Source: Pseudoneobacillus rhizosphaerae (GTDB lineage Bacteria; Bacillota; Bacilli; Bacillales; Cytobacillaceae). From it: DNA of 64,000 nt. Numbering within the stretch: the stretch's first letter is position 1; the number at the start of each line of letters is the position of its first letter. This document shows positions 25,513 through 34,996 of the stretch, piece after piece. The DNA is taken from contig NZ_CAKJTG010000021.1 in the NCBI RefSeq assembly GCF_917563885.1, positions 19,191-83,190 of the forward strand. Direction: 5' to 3'. Under the pieces are notes generated by a model. The model was not told the DNA's origin and searched no databases. It saw nothing but the letters and a program-made list of their open reading frames with translations. Made by a program: the position numbers and the translations under genes.

Positions 25513-26415
25513 ATGTCACTTGAAGTAAAAACAGAACAACCTATTGTGGTACCACAATCTATTATTCAGCCAAAAGAATCCAGGCTTAGAGATTTTCTAT
25601 CTATTATGATGGTGAATAAAGCGGCAATGGTTGGAGCGATTATTATACTCTTTTATATTTTCATTGCTATATTTGCACCAATTCTAGCTCCATATGATCC
25701 CTATGAAATTCAGTTAGAAAACAAATTAATGCCACCATCTTTCGAGCACTGGATGGGAACGGATGATAAAGGGAGAGATATTTTAAGTAGAATTCTATAT
25801 GGGTCTAGACTTTCAATGGGAGTAGGCTTTGCAGCCGTTGCATTTGGTGCATTTTTCGGAATCATTTTTGGTTTAGTTGCCGGCTATTACGGTAAATGGG
25901 TCGATTCTATCATTATGAGAATCATGGACGTGATGCTTGCATTTCCTGGTATCCTTTTGGCATTAGCGATTATTAGTGCACTTGGACCAAGCTTAATTAA
26001 CGTGACAATTGCTGTAGGGGCATTTTCGGTTCCATTATTTGCCCGTATTGTTCGCGGTTCAACGCTTGAAGTCAAGCGACTTGAATACATTGATGCCATT
26101 CGTTCACTTGGTGCAAATGATTTCACTATCATTTTCAAACATATTTTCCCGAATATTCTTTCACCAATTATTGTTCAAGGGACACTTCGATTAGCGACTG
26201 CAATTCTATCAGCAGCAGGTTTATCCTTCCTTGGTCTTGGAGCACAACCACCATCACCAGAATGGGGCACGATGTTAAGTAATGGGAGAGATTTCTTATT
26301 CTCTGCGCCATATATTGCGTTATTTCCTGGTATGGCTATTTCCATTCTAGTACTTGGTTTTAATATTTTTGGAGATGGATTAAGAGATGCGTTTGATCCA
26401 CGTATGAAAAAATAA
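25513..26415 (+). CDS. ABC transporter permease, DppC/OppC type
   Basis: 300-residue inner-membrane permease with six predicted membrane segments: one near residues 35-57, then five in the BPD_transp_1 domain. MGTDDKGRDILSRILYGSR is the family hallmark after the first periplasmic loop, and the EAA-like loop is in YIDAIRSLGANDFTIIFKHI, which docks on the ATPase. AAGGAGG precedes the ATG. It starts a rightward set DppC-DppB-DppD-DppF; the C-before-B order is unusual for Dpp operons, where B comes first. It should pair with binding proteins 1 and 2. Confidence 0.9.
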   Translation: MSLEVKTEQPIVVPQSIIQPKESRLRDFLSIMMVNKAAMVGAIIILFYIFIAIFAPILAPYDPYEIQLENKLMPPSFEHWMGTDDKGRDILSRILYGSRLSMGVGFAAVAFGAFFGIIFGLVAGYYGKWVDSIIMRIMDVMLAFPGILLALAIISALGPSLINVTIAVGAFSVPLFARIVRGSTLEVKRLEYIDAIRSLGANDFTIIFKHIFPNILSPIIVQGTLRLATAILSAAGLSFLGLGAQPPSPEWGTMLSNGRDFLFSAPYIALFPGMAISILVLGFNIFGDGLRDAFDPRMKK

Positions 26416-26438
26416 TAGATTAAAAGGAGGTTGGAACA

Positions 26439-27359
26439 ATGTTGATGTTTATTATCCGCCGTTTAGTCCAAACGGTACCGGTTATTATTGGGGTAACATT
26501 TGTAGTTTTCTTTATTATGCAGCTTGTCCCTGGAGACCCTGCCGTGTTACTTGCAGGTGAGGGAGCATCTAAGGATACCATTGAAGCCATTCGCGAACAG
26601 CTTGGGTTAAATCGTCCTCTATATGTTCAGTACTTTGATTATTTAATGAATCTTGCAAATGGAGATTTCGGTGTATCGTTAAAAAACAGCCAGCCTGTTT
26701 TAGATGAAATTTTAGTACGATTACCAATAACTTTGGAACTAGCTTTATTTAGTATCCTAATCACCATTGTGCTTGGAATGGGAGCTGGAATCATTTCTGC
26801 AGTTAAACCATACTCTATGCAGGATGTTGGAGTAATGCTTGTTGCCTTAATCGGAATTTCCTTACCAAGCTTCTGGTTTGGGTTAATGCTTATGTATTTC
26901 TTTTCAGTAAAGCTTCAAATTTTACCTGTTGCTGGATGGGACAGCTTACTTCATGTTATTCTTCCAGCCCTTACCTTAGGAGCAGGTGGTGCTGCAATAG
27001 TGGCAAGGATGACAAGATCAAGTATGCTTGATGTCATTCGCCAGGATTATATTCGAACAGCTCGTGCTAAGGGACTTCGAGAACGTCTCATCATCTATAA
27101 ACATGCCTTAAGAAATGCATTAATTCCTGTCATTACGGTTGTCGGATTACAGTTTGGAGCATTACTTGGTGGAACCGTGCTTGTTGAATCCATCTTTGCA
27201 ATAAATGGACTTGGAAGAATGATTGTGGACGCGATTAGAATGCGTGACCTACCGATGGTTCAAGGTGGAGTATTATTTGCCTCCCTTATCTTCGTAATTG
27301 TGAATTTGTTCGTAGATGTATTCTATCGATTCTTTAATAAACGGATTGAATTAAATTAG
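26439..27359 (+). CDS. ABC transporter permease, DppB/OppB type
   Basis: 306-residue permease with six predicted membrane segments. The start [19 protein letters not shown] and [15 protein letters not shown], then [15 protein letters not shown], match DppB/OppB; the cytoplasmic coupling loop is [28 protein letters not shown] precedes the ATG 23 bases after dppC. It forms the translocation pore with the upstream DppC-like protein. Confidence 0.9.
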   Translation: MLMFIIRRLVQTVPVIIGVTFVVFFIMQLVPGDPAVLLAGEGASKDTIEAIREQLGLNRPLYVQYFDYLMNLANGDFGVSLKNSQPVLDEILVRLPITLELALFSILITIVLGMGAGIISAVKPYSMQDVGVMLVALIGISLPSFWFGLMLMYFFSVKLQILPVAGWDSLLHVILPALTLGAGGAAIVARMTRSSMLDVIRQDYIRTARAKGLRERLIIYKHALRNALIPVITVVGLQFGALLGGTVLVESIFAINGLGRMIVDAIRMRDLPMVQGGVLFASLIFVIVNLFVDVFYRFFNKRIELN

Positions 27360-27366
27360 GAAGGCG

Positions 27367-28392
27367 GTGAAGGTTTTGAACGAAAAAAATAAACCAATTT
27401 TAGAAGTAAAAGGACTAAAAACATACTTCACGACAAAACGCGGGGTAAGTAAAGCCGTCGATGGCATAGATTTTACTCTACACAAAGGAGAAACATTAGG
27501 AATTGTTGGAGAATCCGGATGCGGAAAAAGTATTACCTCCTTATCCATTCTTCGGTTAATTCCTTCTCCTCCTGGAAAAATTGCTGGAGGGTCGATCCTT
27601 TTTAAAGGAAATGATTTAGTTACCATGTCCGAGAACGAGATGCGCAAGGTTCGCGGGAATGAAATTTCGATGATTTTTCAAGAACCGATGACATCCTTAA
27701 ACCCGGTTATCCCAGTTGGTGAACAAATAGCAGAAGCTTTAAGATTGCATCAAAAAATGGGGAGAAGAGAAGCTTGGGCTAAGTCAGTTGAAATGCTGAA
27801 GCTTGTTGGAATACCTTCGCCAGAAAAAAGAGCAAAGCAAGAGCCTTTTCAGTTAAGTGGCGGAATGCGTCAGCGTGTCATGATTGCCATGGCACTAGCT
27901 TGTACACCAGAGGTTTTAATCGCTGACGAACCTACAACTGCCTTGGATGTGACTATTCAAGCTCAAATTCTAGCACTTATTAAGGATTTGCAAACAAAAA
28001 TTGGAATGGGGGTTATTATGATAACCCATGATTTAGGTGTTGTGGCAGAAACTTGTGATAAGGTTGCTGTTATGTACGCAGGCAATATTGTGGAGCATGC
28101 AACTACTGAACAAATATTTGCTAATCCAAAACATCCGTATACACAAGGTTTATTAGCATCCCTTCCAAAAATTTATGAGGATCAAGAAGAATTACGAACC
28201 ATCGAGGGAAGTGTACCAAGCTCCTATAACATGCCTGCAGGTTGCCGATTTGCTTCAAGATGTCCGTATCAAGAAGCGATTTGTACAGCTCAACAGCCTG
28301 AATTAGTAGAACAAAGTGACGGATCAAAGGTACGTTGTTGGAAATATACTGAACAGTGGACAGGACAAGTCGAACAAGAGGAGGTTGTCTAA
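27367..28392 (+). CDS. ABC transporter ATPase, DppD/OppD type
   Basis: About 341 residues. Walker A GESGCGKS near residue 47, Q-loop in [10 protein letters not shown], signature [12 protein letters not shown], Walker [13 protein letters not shown] and the H-loop in ITHDLGVV are all present; the C-terminal oligopeptide extension with [14 protein letters not shown] carries four cysteines that in relatives bind an iron-sulfur cluster. Start is uncertain: GTG at 27367 is close to GGAAGG, while TTG at 27376 has better spacing from GGCGG. It overlaps nothing and is followed one base later by the DppF-like gene. Confidence 0.9.
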   Translation: MKVLNEKNKPILEVKGLKTYFTTKRGVSKAVDGIDFTLHKGETLGIVGESGCGKSITSLSILRLIPSPPGKIAGGSILFKGNDLVTMSENEMRKVRGNEISMIFQEPMTSLNPVIPVGEQIAEALRLHQKMGRREAWAKSVEMLKLVGIPSPEKRAKQEPFQLSGGMRQRVMIAMALACTPEVLIADEPTTALDVTIQAQILALIKDLQTKIGMGVIMITHDLGVVAETCDKVAVMYAGNIVEHATTEQIFANPKHPYTQGLLASLPKIYEDQEELRTIEGSVPSSYNMPAGCRFASRCPYQEAICTAQQPELVEQSDGSKVRCWKYTEQWTGQVEQEEVV

Positions 28393-28393
28393 A

Positions 28394-29389
28394 ATGGAGA
28401 AGGTTATAGATAAGAAAGTTCTATTAAAGGTTGATCAGTTGAAGCAATACTTTCCAGTTAAAACAGAATCCATTTTTAAACCTAAAGCTTTTGTAAAGGC
28501 GGTTGATGATGTTTCTTTTGAGCTTTTTGAAGGAGAAACACTAAGTATTGTTGGCGAATCAGGCTGTGGGAAATCAACGACAGGTAGAGCGATTTTAAGA
28601 CTTGATGAACCAACCGATGGTAAAGTATATTATTCTGGGCAAAATATTTTAGAGTTGAATAAAAAGGAAATGCGTAAGCTGAGGGGCGATTTGCAGGTAA
28701 TCTTTCAGGATCCCTTTGCCTCCCTTAATCCACGTCAAACCGTAAAACAAATTTTAAATGAAGCGATGGCCATTCAAAATGTGGTAGAGAAACCTAAAAG
28801 AATGGATAGAATGCTGGAGCTTCTTGGTTATGTTGGACTACCTCCAGAAGCACTTGATCGCTATCCACATGAATTTAGTGGTGGCCAACGTCAGCGTATT
28901 GGTATTGCTAGAGCCTTGGCTGTCGACCCGAAATTAATTATTTGTGACGAAGCGGTTTCTGCTCTAGACGTATCGATACAGGCACAAATTTTAAACCTAC
29001 TAAAAAAGCTGCAAAAACAATTTCAGCTTACTTTTCTATTTATCTCTCATGATTTGAGTGTGGTAAGACATATATCTGATCGTGTTATGGTAATGTATTT
29101 AGGGAAAGTCGTTGAAATTGCCGAGAAAAAGGATTTGTTTGATTCACCTCTACATCCTTACACGAAGGCATTGCTATCATCTATTCCCGTCCCAAACCCA
29201 ACATTGAAGCGGGAACGAGTGATGTTGACAGGTGACGTACCTTCACCAATCGATCCACCTACTGGATGTCGCTTTCATACACGCTGTCCGTTTGCTGTTG
29301 AAAATTGTAAACAGGTAGAACCCGCTTTACGTGAAATAAGGAATAATCATTTTGTTAGCTGCCACAGAGCTGAAGAATTAGCACAATAA
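28394..29389 (+). CDS. ABC transporter ATPase, DppF/OppF type
   Basis: 331 residues from the ATG at 28394, one base after the preceding stop and preceded by GAGGTTGT; a longer reading inside the upstream gene is not credible. Walker [11 protein letters not shown]-loop FQDPFASLNP, signature FSGGQRQRIGIA, Walker B LIICDEAVSALD and H-loop ISHDLSVV are intact; CRFHTRCPFAVENC matches the C-terminal Cys motif. Completes a full importer (two permeases, two ATPases). A terminator hairpin follows. Confidence 0.92.
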   Translation: MEKVIDKKVLLKVDQLKQYFPVKTESIFKPKAFVKAVDDVSFELFEGETLSIVGESGCGKSTTGRAILRLDEPTDGKVYYSGQNILELNKKEMRKLRGDLQVIFQDPFASLNPRQTVKQILNEAMAIQNVVEKPKRMDRMLELLGYVGLPPEALDRYPHEFSGGQRQRIGIARALAVDPKLIICDEAVSALDVSIQAQILNLLKKLQKQFQLTFLFISHDLSVVRHISDRVMVMYLGKVVEIAEKKDLFDSPLHPYTKALLSSIPVPNPTLKRERVMLTGDVPSPIDPPTGCRFHTRCPFAVENCKQVEPALREIRNNHFVSCHRAEELAQ

Positions 29390-29398
29390 ACTTATCGA

Positions 29399-29430
29399 TT
29401 AAAAGGGAGAATTTATATGCTCCCTTTTTT
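29399..29430 (+). terminator. Terminator after the ABC transporter genes
   Basis: AAAAGGGAG and CTCCC with a seven-T run around an A/T loop. It separates the transporter from the kinase-regulator-symporter set, so these may be expressed at a lower level by read-through or from their own promoter. Confidence 0.7.
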
Positions 29431-29459
29431 TAAATCAATGGAACGGAGAAACTTGTCAC

Positions 29460-30218
29460 ATGCTTACTATAGAACCTTTCTCCATTTATATCATGATATG
29501 TGTATTAGCTCCGTTATTAGGTGCTTTCACCTTACTTTTTCTGTTTATTTTTGAAAAACGAATCGATTTACTTGAGCAGCATACTCGAGAAATAGCTCTT
29601 GAAAGAGAATTACAAACGGCATTATATAATCAATTAAATTCAGAAATCCAACCACATTTCTTTTTTAATACATTAAATTCGATTCTTAGCCTAGCACGAC
29701 TTGATCGGAAAACAGAATTAATCCGTTCAATCGAAACGCTTTCAAAACTACTTAAATTTAAATATCAAACAAATAATTCTGTTATTACGATAGAAGATGA
29801 ACTTACTTATACTGGCTATTATTTAGAAATTCAAAAAACAAGATTTCGGGATCGATTACAGTTTCAAATTACAACCGATCCTAACGTTAAGCAGGCTGTC
29901 ATCATCCCTTTTCTTATTCAAACCTTTGTCGAAAATGCCTTTAAGCACGCTTTTGAAAAACATATCGGTGACGCTTCGTTAAAGATTGACGTAAAAAAAA
30001 TAGAGAAAGAGGTTCATGTCACAGTTTGGAATAACTCCTTTGAAAGCCAGGTTGAAATTCCTACTGAAGGTGGGCTCGGTTTAGAAAATATCGCCAAAAG
30101 GCTTGAGCTCCTTTTTCCAAATGAATATACAAAAGTTGATTTCAAAAATTCAGTAAATGAAACGACCGTTTTAGCTATTTTTCCATTTGTCATAAAGTCA
30201 GATAAACTTGGAGGGTGA
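29460..30218 (+). CDS. LytS/YesM-type sensor histidine kinase without sensory domain
   Basis: 252 residues. One membrane segment (about residues 8-30) is followed by a short coiled-coil-like linker, then the His_kinase domain with the phosphorylation site in EIQPHFFFNTLNSI and the HATPase_c domain with FVENAFKHAF (N box) and GGLGLENI (G box). There is no extracellular or PAS sensory domain, so an accessory protein probably supplies the signal. Its stop overlaps the start region of the response regulator, and the symporter follows with a four-base overlap. It is expected to phosphorylate the adjacent AraC-type regulator. Confidence 0.88.
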   Translation: MLTIEPFSIYIMICVLAPLLGAFTLLFLFIFEKRIDLLEQHTREIALERELQTALYNQLNSEIQPHFFFNTLNSILSLARLDRKTELIRSIETLSKLLKFKYQTNNSVITIEDELTYTGYYLEIQKTRFRDRLQFQITTDPNVKQAVIIPFLIQTFVENAFKHAFEKHIGDASLKIDVKKIEKEVHVTVWNNSFESQVEIPTEGGLGLENIAKRLELLFPNEYTKVDFKNSVNETTVLAIFPFVIKSDKLGG

Positions 30219-30226
30219 TGGAGAAA

Positions 30227-30919
30227 ATGAACATTTTGCTAGTCGATGACGAACCACTTGAATTAGAGCAACTAGAATATTTGATATTAAAAAAATTCCC
30301 CAACTGGAAGATTTTCAAGGCCCAGGATGCTTCAAAAGCTCTTCAAATTGTGAAGCAGAATGATATCCTTCTTGCCTTCCTAGATATTCAACTTCCAGGA
30401 AAATCAGGTCTAGAGTTAGCCATGGAGCTATCTAGTTCTAATACAATGGACATCATTATGGTGACCGCTTATCAAAATTTCGAATATGCTCAAACCTCTA
30501 TCCGTCTTGGGGTGGTTGATTACATTACGAAGCCTGTTATTGAAGATGAACTATTATCTGTGTTAGCACGATACGAACGAATAGGTAGATATTCTGAACA
30601 AATCATTAAAGCTTTGCAAATTATCCAGCAAGAATTTAGTGAGAAATTAACATTAAATTATTTAGCCTCTAAGATCCATATTAACGCGGCATACTTAAGC
30701 AGAAAATTTCAAGAAGAGGTTGGTATGGGTTTTTCCGAATATTTAAATGACTACCGTCTTAAAGAAGCACAAAAAATGTTGATTGAATCTCCTGATTTAA
30801 GTATCAATACCATTTCAGAAAGATGCGGCTTTAACAGCCAACATTATTTTAGTCAAATATTTCGAAAGACGACTGGACAATCACCACGAGATTACCGCCT
30901 AAAGGAGTTATATCGTTGA
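30227..30919 (+). CDS. Response regulator with AraC-type DNA-binding domain
   Basis: About 230 residues. Receiver domain: acidic pocket in LLVDDEP, phospho-acceptor Asp in FLDIQLPG, Thr in VTAYQ and Lys in YITKPV. C-terminal AraC-type pair of helix-turn-helix motifs: LTLNYLASKIHINAAYLSR and INTISERCGFNSQHYFSQIF, then RKTTGQSPRDYR. I chose ATG 30227 because the protein then begins at the receiver domain; GTG 30215 and ATG 30218 are too near GGAGGG. Likely target: the divergent binding-protein/permease promoter, where 11-bp-period repeats occur (inference). Confidence 0.9.
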   Translation: MNILLVDDEPLELEQLEYLILKKFPNWKIFKAQDASKALQIVKQNDILLAFLDIQLPGKSGLELAMELSSSNTMDIIMVTAYQNFEYAQTSIRLGVVDYITKPVIEDELLSVLARYERIGRYSEQIIKALQIIQQEFSEKLTLNYLASKIHINAAYLSRKFQEEVGMGFSEYLNDYRLKEAQKMLIESPDLSINTISERCGFNSQHYFSQIFRKTTGQSPRDYRLKELYR

Positions 30920-32208
30920 AACGAGAGGATTATCAGTTTTATGTGAGCGGAGCGATTAAGCTTGGTATCAGTTTCGGTGTGGTAAGCTTACTGGCTAGAT
31001 GGGTAACTGGAAATACGATTCTTGCTTCCCCAGAAACGTTAATCAAATATGGACTAACAGGTGGAATTGGCTATTCGTTAATGGGGGCTTTAGCACTCAT
31101 TTTATTTGGGTTGTTGGCTAAAAAGATCCGTGAACGATACCCTGACCAACATACAATTGGAGACGTATTACGCCTTAAGCTAACACCAAGTGGCTATTGG
31201 TATATGATTACAGTCCTCCTTATAACCAGCTTAGATTCCTTATTTGTGCAAGCGATGGGTGCAGGAATATTAATCCACATGATTTCCCCTTTACCTATTT
31301 TTATAGGTATGCTATTATTCCTATCCTTTTGCTTTTTTGTTGGTGGAGTAGGTGGAATGCAAAGAATACATCAACTAGCCGGAATAAATGTTTCACTTAT
31401 TTTCGGCGCAGTCATTATCATTCCTGTTTATTTTTTTATTCAAGAAGGTGTATTTCCTGTTTATGAAGGAATTAAGCTATACCATCCCTATTTATTGTAT
31501 ATAAAAAACACAGAAGCAATATGGTTTATTTTCACCGCCATTTTAATTGGATTTGGACAAGTCTTGATTGACCGTGCAACTTGGCAACGTGTATTTATTA
31601 TTAAAAAAGAAAAGGTACGAATGACATTTACGTTAGCCGGATTAATATGGGCGACAATTCCGCTAGCATTATCATCCTTATTAATGATTATTATTTTTGG
31701 AAGAAGCTATGAAAATATCTACTCCCTAATATTTGAACTCATTGAAAAAATCCAATCTACAGTACTCATTGTTTTATTTGTTTTATTTTGCTTTAGTGCA
31801 ATTTCTTCTGCGATTAGTGCTGAGATTCATGCGACTACGTCTCTGTTTGTAAGAAACGTGTTGGAAGTTTTTCGGAAGCTAACGGACCGTGAAAAATGGA
31901 AATACACCTATATTTTTTCAGGTGCAATTTGCGTATTTTTATTTGTAATCGTGACAATTCTTACACCAAACCCACTTGAATTACTGTTTTTCTTTGGAAA
32001 TATTTACGCTTCGATGATTGTACCAATGTTTTATATTATTCTTAGCAAACGAAAATTACCTTCCCTTATTCCCTTTGCTTCATTGATTGGTGCTATAGGT
32101 GGTTATTTGGTATTACCATTTACAGAGAATCTTTTGGCGATATGGCTAAGCTTTGCTATTTCTAGTTTTATTTGTCTTTGCTTTACCTTTTATAAGTGGT
32201 TTAACTAA
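30916..32208 (+). CDS. Sodium:solute symporter family protein
   Basis: 430-residue membrane protein with about 12-13 hydrophobic segments, resembling the SSS family (urea, proline and nucleobase symporters), e.g. GGIGYSLMGALALILFGLLA, IGDVLRLK and FCFSAISSAISAEIHATT near TM8-9. TTG start overlaps the regulator stop by four bases and AAAGGAG precedes it, so kinase, regulator and symporter form one translational unit. It may import the inducer or serve as co-sensor for the sensor-less kinase. The ligand is unknown; SSS membership is by overall pattern. Confidence 0.7.
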   Translation: MKREDYQFYVSGAIKLGISFGVVSLLARWVTGNTILASPETLIKYGLTGGIGYSLMGALALILFGLLAKKIRERYPDQHTIGDVLRLKLTPSGYWYMITVLLITSLDSLFVQAMGAGILIHMISPLPIFIGMLLFLSFCFFVGGVGGMQRIHQLAGINVSLIFGAVIIIPVYFFIQEGVFPVYEGIKLYHPYLLYIKNTEAIWFIFTAILIGFGQVLIDRATWQRVFIIKKEKVRMTFTLAGLIWATIPLALSSLLMIIIFGRSYENIYSLIFELIEKIQSTVLIVLFVLFCFSAISSAISAEIHATTSLFVRNVLEVFRKLTDREKWKYTYIFSGAICVFLFVIVTILTPNPLELLFFFGNIYASMIVPMFYIILSKRKLPSLIPFASLIGAIGGYLVLPFTENLLAIWLSFAISSFICLCFTFYKWFN

Positions 32209-32241
32209 TGATGCCTATTAATTCTATAGGAGGAATATGAT

Positions 32242-33654
32242 TTGGAACAAGAACAAGTTCTTTTTGCTGAACAATCTGTTCAAAGCATAGATTTATTACC
32301 TACTAAGCAAGAAGATAGAACGTGGAAAATTACTCACTTCTTTTCAATCTGGATGGGTTCCGTCCATAATGTTCCATCATATGTAACAATAGGGGGATTT
32401 TTTGCGATTGGGCTGGGTATATGGCAAGTGTTCTTCACTATTTTAGTTTCTTCATTTATACTAGCCTCCATGATGGTGTTAAATGGCCATGCGGGTGCCA
32501 AGTATGGAATCCCTTTTTCTATGCTACTCCGATTGACATTTGGCGTGAGAGGAGCAATCTTACCAGGCGTATTAAGAGGGGTTGTTGCTGCTATCATGTG
32601 GTTTGGTCTTCAAACCTACGCAGGTAGTCTTGCTGTTACTATCTTAATAGGAGTCATATGGCCTTCATACCTTTCAGTAGGTGGAGATTGGAGTTTTTTC
32701 GGATTAGGGTTACCGAATTGCCTTTCCTTTTTGCTATTTTGGATGATTCATTTAATTTGCATTTTTGGCGGAATGGATACATTAGGAAAACTAACAAAGA
32801 TTCTTTCCCCCCTCATATTTCTCGTTTTTGGAGGGATGGCCATTTGGGCAATCAATCTTGCTGGTGGAATAGAAGCCATCCTTCGCTATCAGCCTAAGGG
32901 TATGGTTGAAAATTCATCTTTCGTCATTATGACTTGTGTTACAGCTATTTTATCCACATGGGTTGCCCAAATCTTAAGCGTTTCAGATATGACCAGATTC
33001 TCTAGATCTAATAAAGATCAGACTATTGGTCAAATACTGGGATTATTAACTACGTATTTATTATTTGCCGTAGCAAGTATTTCCATCATCGTCGGTTCAG
33101 AGATTGCCTATGGAGTCCCCATTTGGAATGTACTAGAAGTCGTTGATCGATTCGATAATAAATTTGCTATCATTCTCTCTTTACTCACTATCTGTTTATC
33201 GACGTTATCGGTAAATATCGTTGGTAATATCATTCCGGCAGGGAATCAACTGGCCTCCCTGTTTCCGAAAAGATTAAATTTTATTGCTGGCGCTGTTCTG
33301 GCAACGATTATCGGGATTCTGATTATGCCCTGGAAGTTAATGGAGAACTCAACGAGTATTTTTGCCTTTTTAAATATTATCGGGGGATTATTAAGCCCTG
33401 TAATAGGTGTATTGCTTAGTCATTATTATTTCATTTGTAAACAAGAAATCCATGTGAAAAGCCTTTATCAGTCTCCAATACGGATGAATTGGTCAGCAAT
33501 AGTGAGCATACTAATTGCTGGATTTTTTAGCCTAGCTGGTAACGTTATACCAGCACTTGAACCTTTCTACCGTGTTTCTTGGTTTACAGGCATAGGGATA
33601 GCAGTAGTTTTGTATCTTGTATTCTATAAGGCAAGTAAACTATTAAAGGGATGA
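32242..33654 (+). CDS. NCS1 family permease (CodB/cytosine-allantoin type)
   Basis: 470 residues with twelve predicted membrane segments. MGSVHNVPSYVTIGGFFAIG near residue 38, GAKYGIPFSMLLRLTFGVRG in the TM2-3 region, and WFGLQTYAG are the usual NCS1 signatures (CodB, PucI, FurD). TTG start behind AGGAGG. Last gene of the rightward series; a hairpin separates it from the convergent amidohydrolase. Together with the CodA-like enzymes it suggests a cytosine-, allantoin- or hydantoin-like substrate. Confidence 0.9.
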   Translation: MEQEQVLFAEQSVQSIDLLPTKQEDRTWKITHFFSIWMGSVHNVPSYVTIGGFFAIGLGIWQVFFTILVSSFILASMMVLNGHAGAKYGIPFSMLLRLTFGVRGAILPGVLRGVVAAIMWFGLQTYAGSLAVTILIGVIWPSYLSVGGDWSFFGLGLPNCLSFLLFWMIHLICIFGGMDTLGKLTKILSPLIFLVFGGMAIWAINLAGGIEAILRYQPKGMVENSSFVIMTCVTAILSTWVAQILSVSDMTRFSRSNKDQTIGQILGLLTTYLLFAVASISIIVGSEIAYGVPIWNVLEVVDRFDNKFAIILSLLTICLSTLSVNIVGNIIPAGNQLASLFPKRLNFIAGAVLATIIGILIMPWKLMENSTSIFAFLNIIGGLLSPVIGVLLSHYYFICKQEIHVKSLYQSPIRMNWSAIVSILIAGFFSLAGNVIPALEPFYRVSWFTGIGIAVVLYLVFYKASKLLKG

Positions 33655-33672
33655 ATATATTTTCATCCCTTT
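33645..33672. terminator. Bidirectional terminator
   Basis: AAAGGGATGAA (33645-33655) and TTCATCCCTTT (33662-33672) pair perfectly; overlaps the NCS1 stop codon and faces the third amidohydrolase. Confidence 0.8.
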
Positions 33673-33680
33673 TCGATTTG

Positions 33681-34910
33681 TTATTGGATTATACCTTGAT
33701 CTAATGTACTAGAAACGAGTTTTCCTTTATAGAAGACGGCTTTGCGTTTAGAGCGTCTTGCGACAGCTTCTGCAGAACAACTGGCTTCAATTAAGATCAT
33801 ACTTGCTGCATCCCCTACCTTCGGCCAAAGCTGGTTCCCCTCTTTATTTAAGGGTGTAATTCCACCTGTAATATATTTTAGTGATTGTGAGAGTGATATC
33901 TCATCTGTCCATCTATATTTCTCAATTAAGCGACCTAGTCTTTCAAGTACATCTCCATTGCCTAAGGGAGACCACGTATCAAAGATGTTATCGTTACCAA
34001 CAGCGACCTCTACGCCACTTTCGGTTAATAGATTTACTGGAGGAATGTTTCGGCCGATTGGAACACTAGTTACAATTGAAATACCCGCATCTTTTAGAAT
34101 TTCCGCCATTTCATACGCTTCTGTTGTTGAAACATCCCCAAGACCAAAGGCATGACTAATAGCCACTCTCCCTTCCCATCCCGCTTGTTTCGTTAAAAGA
34201 GCAAGTCGTTTCATCGTAAAAGTCCCAAGATGTCCAGGATCATGTAAATGTAAATCAATATCGGCATTTCCTTCCACAGCGATATCCATTAGCTCTACTA
34301 AAGAAGCTTCAATATTTTGATCAACTGTGGCAGGATCGACTGCACCTACTATCCCTGCTCCATTCCTTACTGCTTCTCTCACTAGCTGGCCAGAACCTGA
34401 ACGCAACAATCCGTGCTGAGCAAACGCGACAATTTCTGAGCTTACTTTATTTGAATAGTTTCTAAGTGCCTGTTGTACTCCCTCTAGATTCTTTAATCCA
34501 ACTTCAGGATAAATATCCACATGTGTCCGAACATGAGTCGATCCGTAAGCTAATAATTGCCTAAGTAATTCTTCTGCCCGTTCAACTGTATTCGTAGCAA
34601 GCGAAGCCAAGATATTTTTTTCGATTTCACAGCGACCAATGACATTTTTGGCTGGGGTACATGCCCGCCAATGATCTCCTATTAGCGTTTTATCAAGGTG
34701 TACATGTTTTTCTACAAAGGAAGGTAATAGTAACAATTCTTGTGCATCCATCACGGGTAAATCATCCGAAATGCTATCAAGACCACTCGTTATTTTAGAG
34801 ATCTTTCCATCCGATAACAATAAATGAAAAAGGTCGGTTTCAGTCCCTACCACTCTATTATTTTCTTTTTTATATCCGGTTTCTAATCGAACATTCTTTA
34901 ACCAAAACAT
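33681..34910 (-). CDS. Cytosine deaminase-like amidohydrolase 3
   Basis: 409 residues, paralogous to the two enzymes at 21-23.5 kb. Metal ligands in EKHVHLDK (HxH), DIDLHLHDPG, ISHAFGLGD and GNDNIFDTWSPLGNGD; the HLHD replacement of CodA's HCDE is again present. AAAAGGATG precedes the ATG. It follows binding protein 2 on the same strand with 86 bases between, repeating the order seen in the left copy of the module, so binding protein and amidohydrolase appear to have been duplicated as a unit. Confidence 0.8.
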   Translation of the reverse strand: MFWLKNVRLETGYKKENNRVVGTETDLFHLLLSDGKISKITSGLDSISDDLPVMDAQELLLLPSFVEKHVHLDKTLIGDHWRACTPAKNVIGRCEIEKNILASLATNTVERAEELLRQLLAYGSTHVRTHVDIYPEVGLKNLEGVQQALRNYSNKVSSEIVAFAQHGLLRSGSGQLVREAVRNGAGIVGAVDPATVDQNIEASLVELMDIAVEGNADIDLHLHDPGHLGTFTMKRLALLTKQAGWEGRVAISHAFGLGDVSTTEAYEMAEILKDAGISIVTSVPIGRNIPPVNLLTESGVEVAVGNDNIFDTWSPLGNGDVLERLGRLIEKYRWTDEISLSQSLKYITGGITPLNKEGNQLWPKVGDAASMILIEASCSAEAVARRSKRKAVFYKGKLVSSTLDQGIIQ

Positions 34911-34996
34911 ATTATGATCATCCTTTTTTTATAATGTAGGAGCAACATGATAAAAGGGCTTATTCCTTTTGGATATCCCTCTTACCATTATAGATT

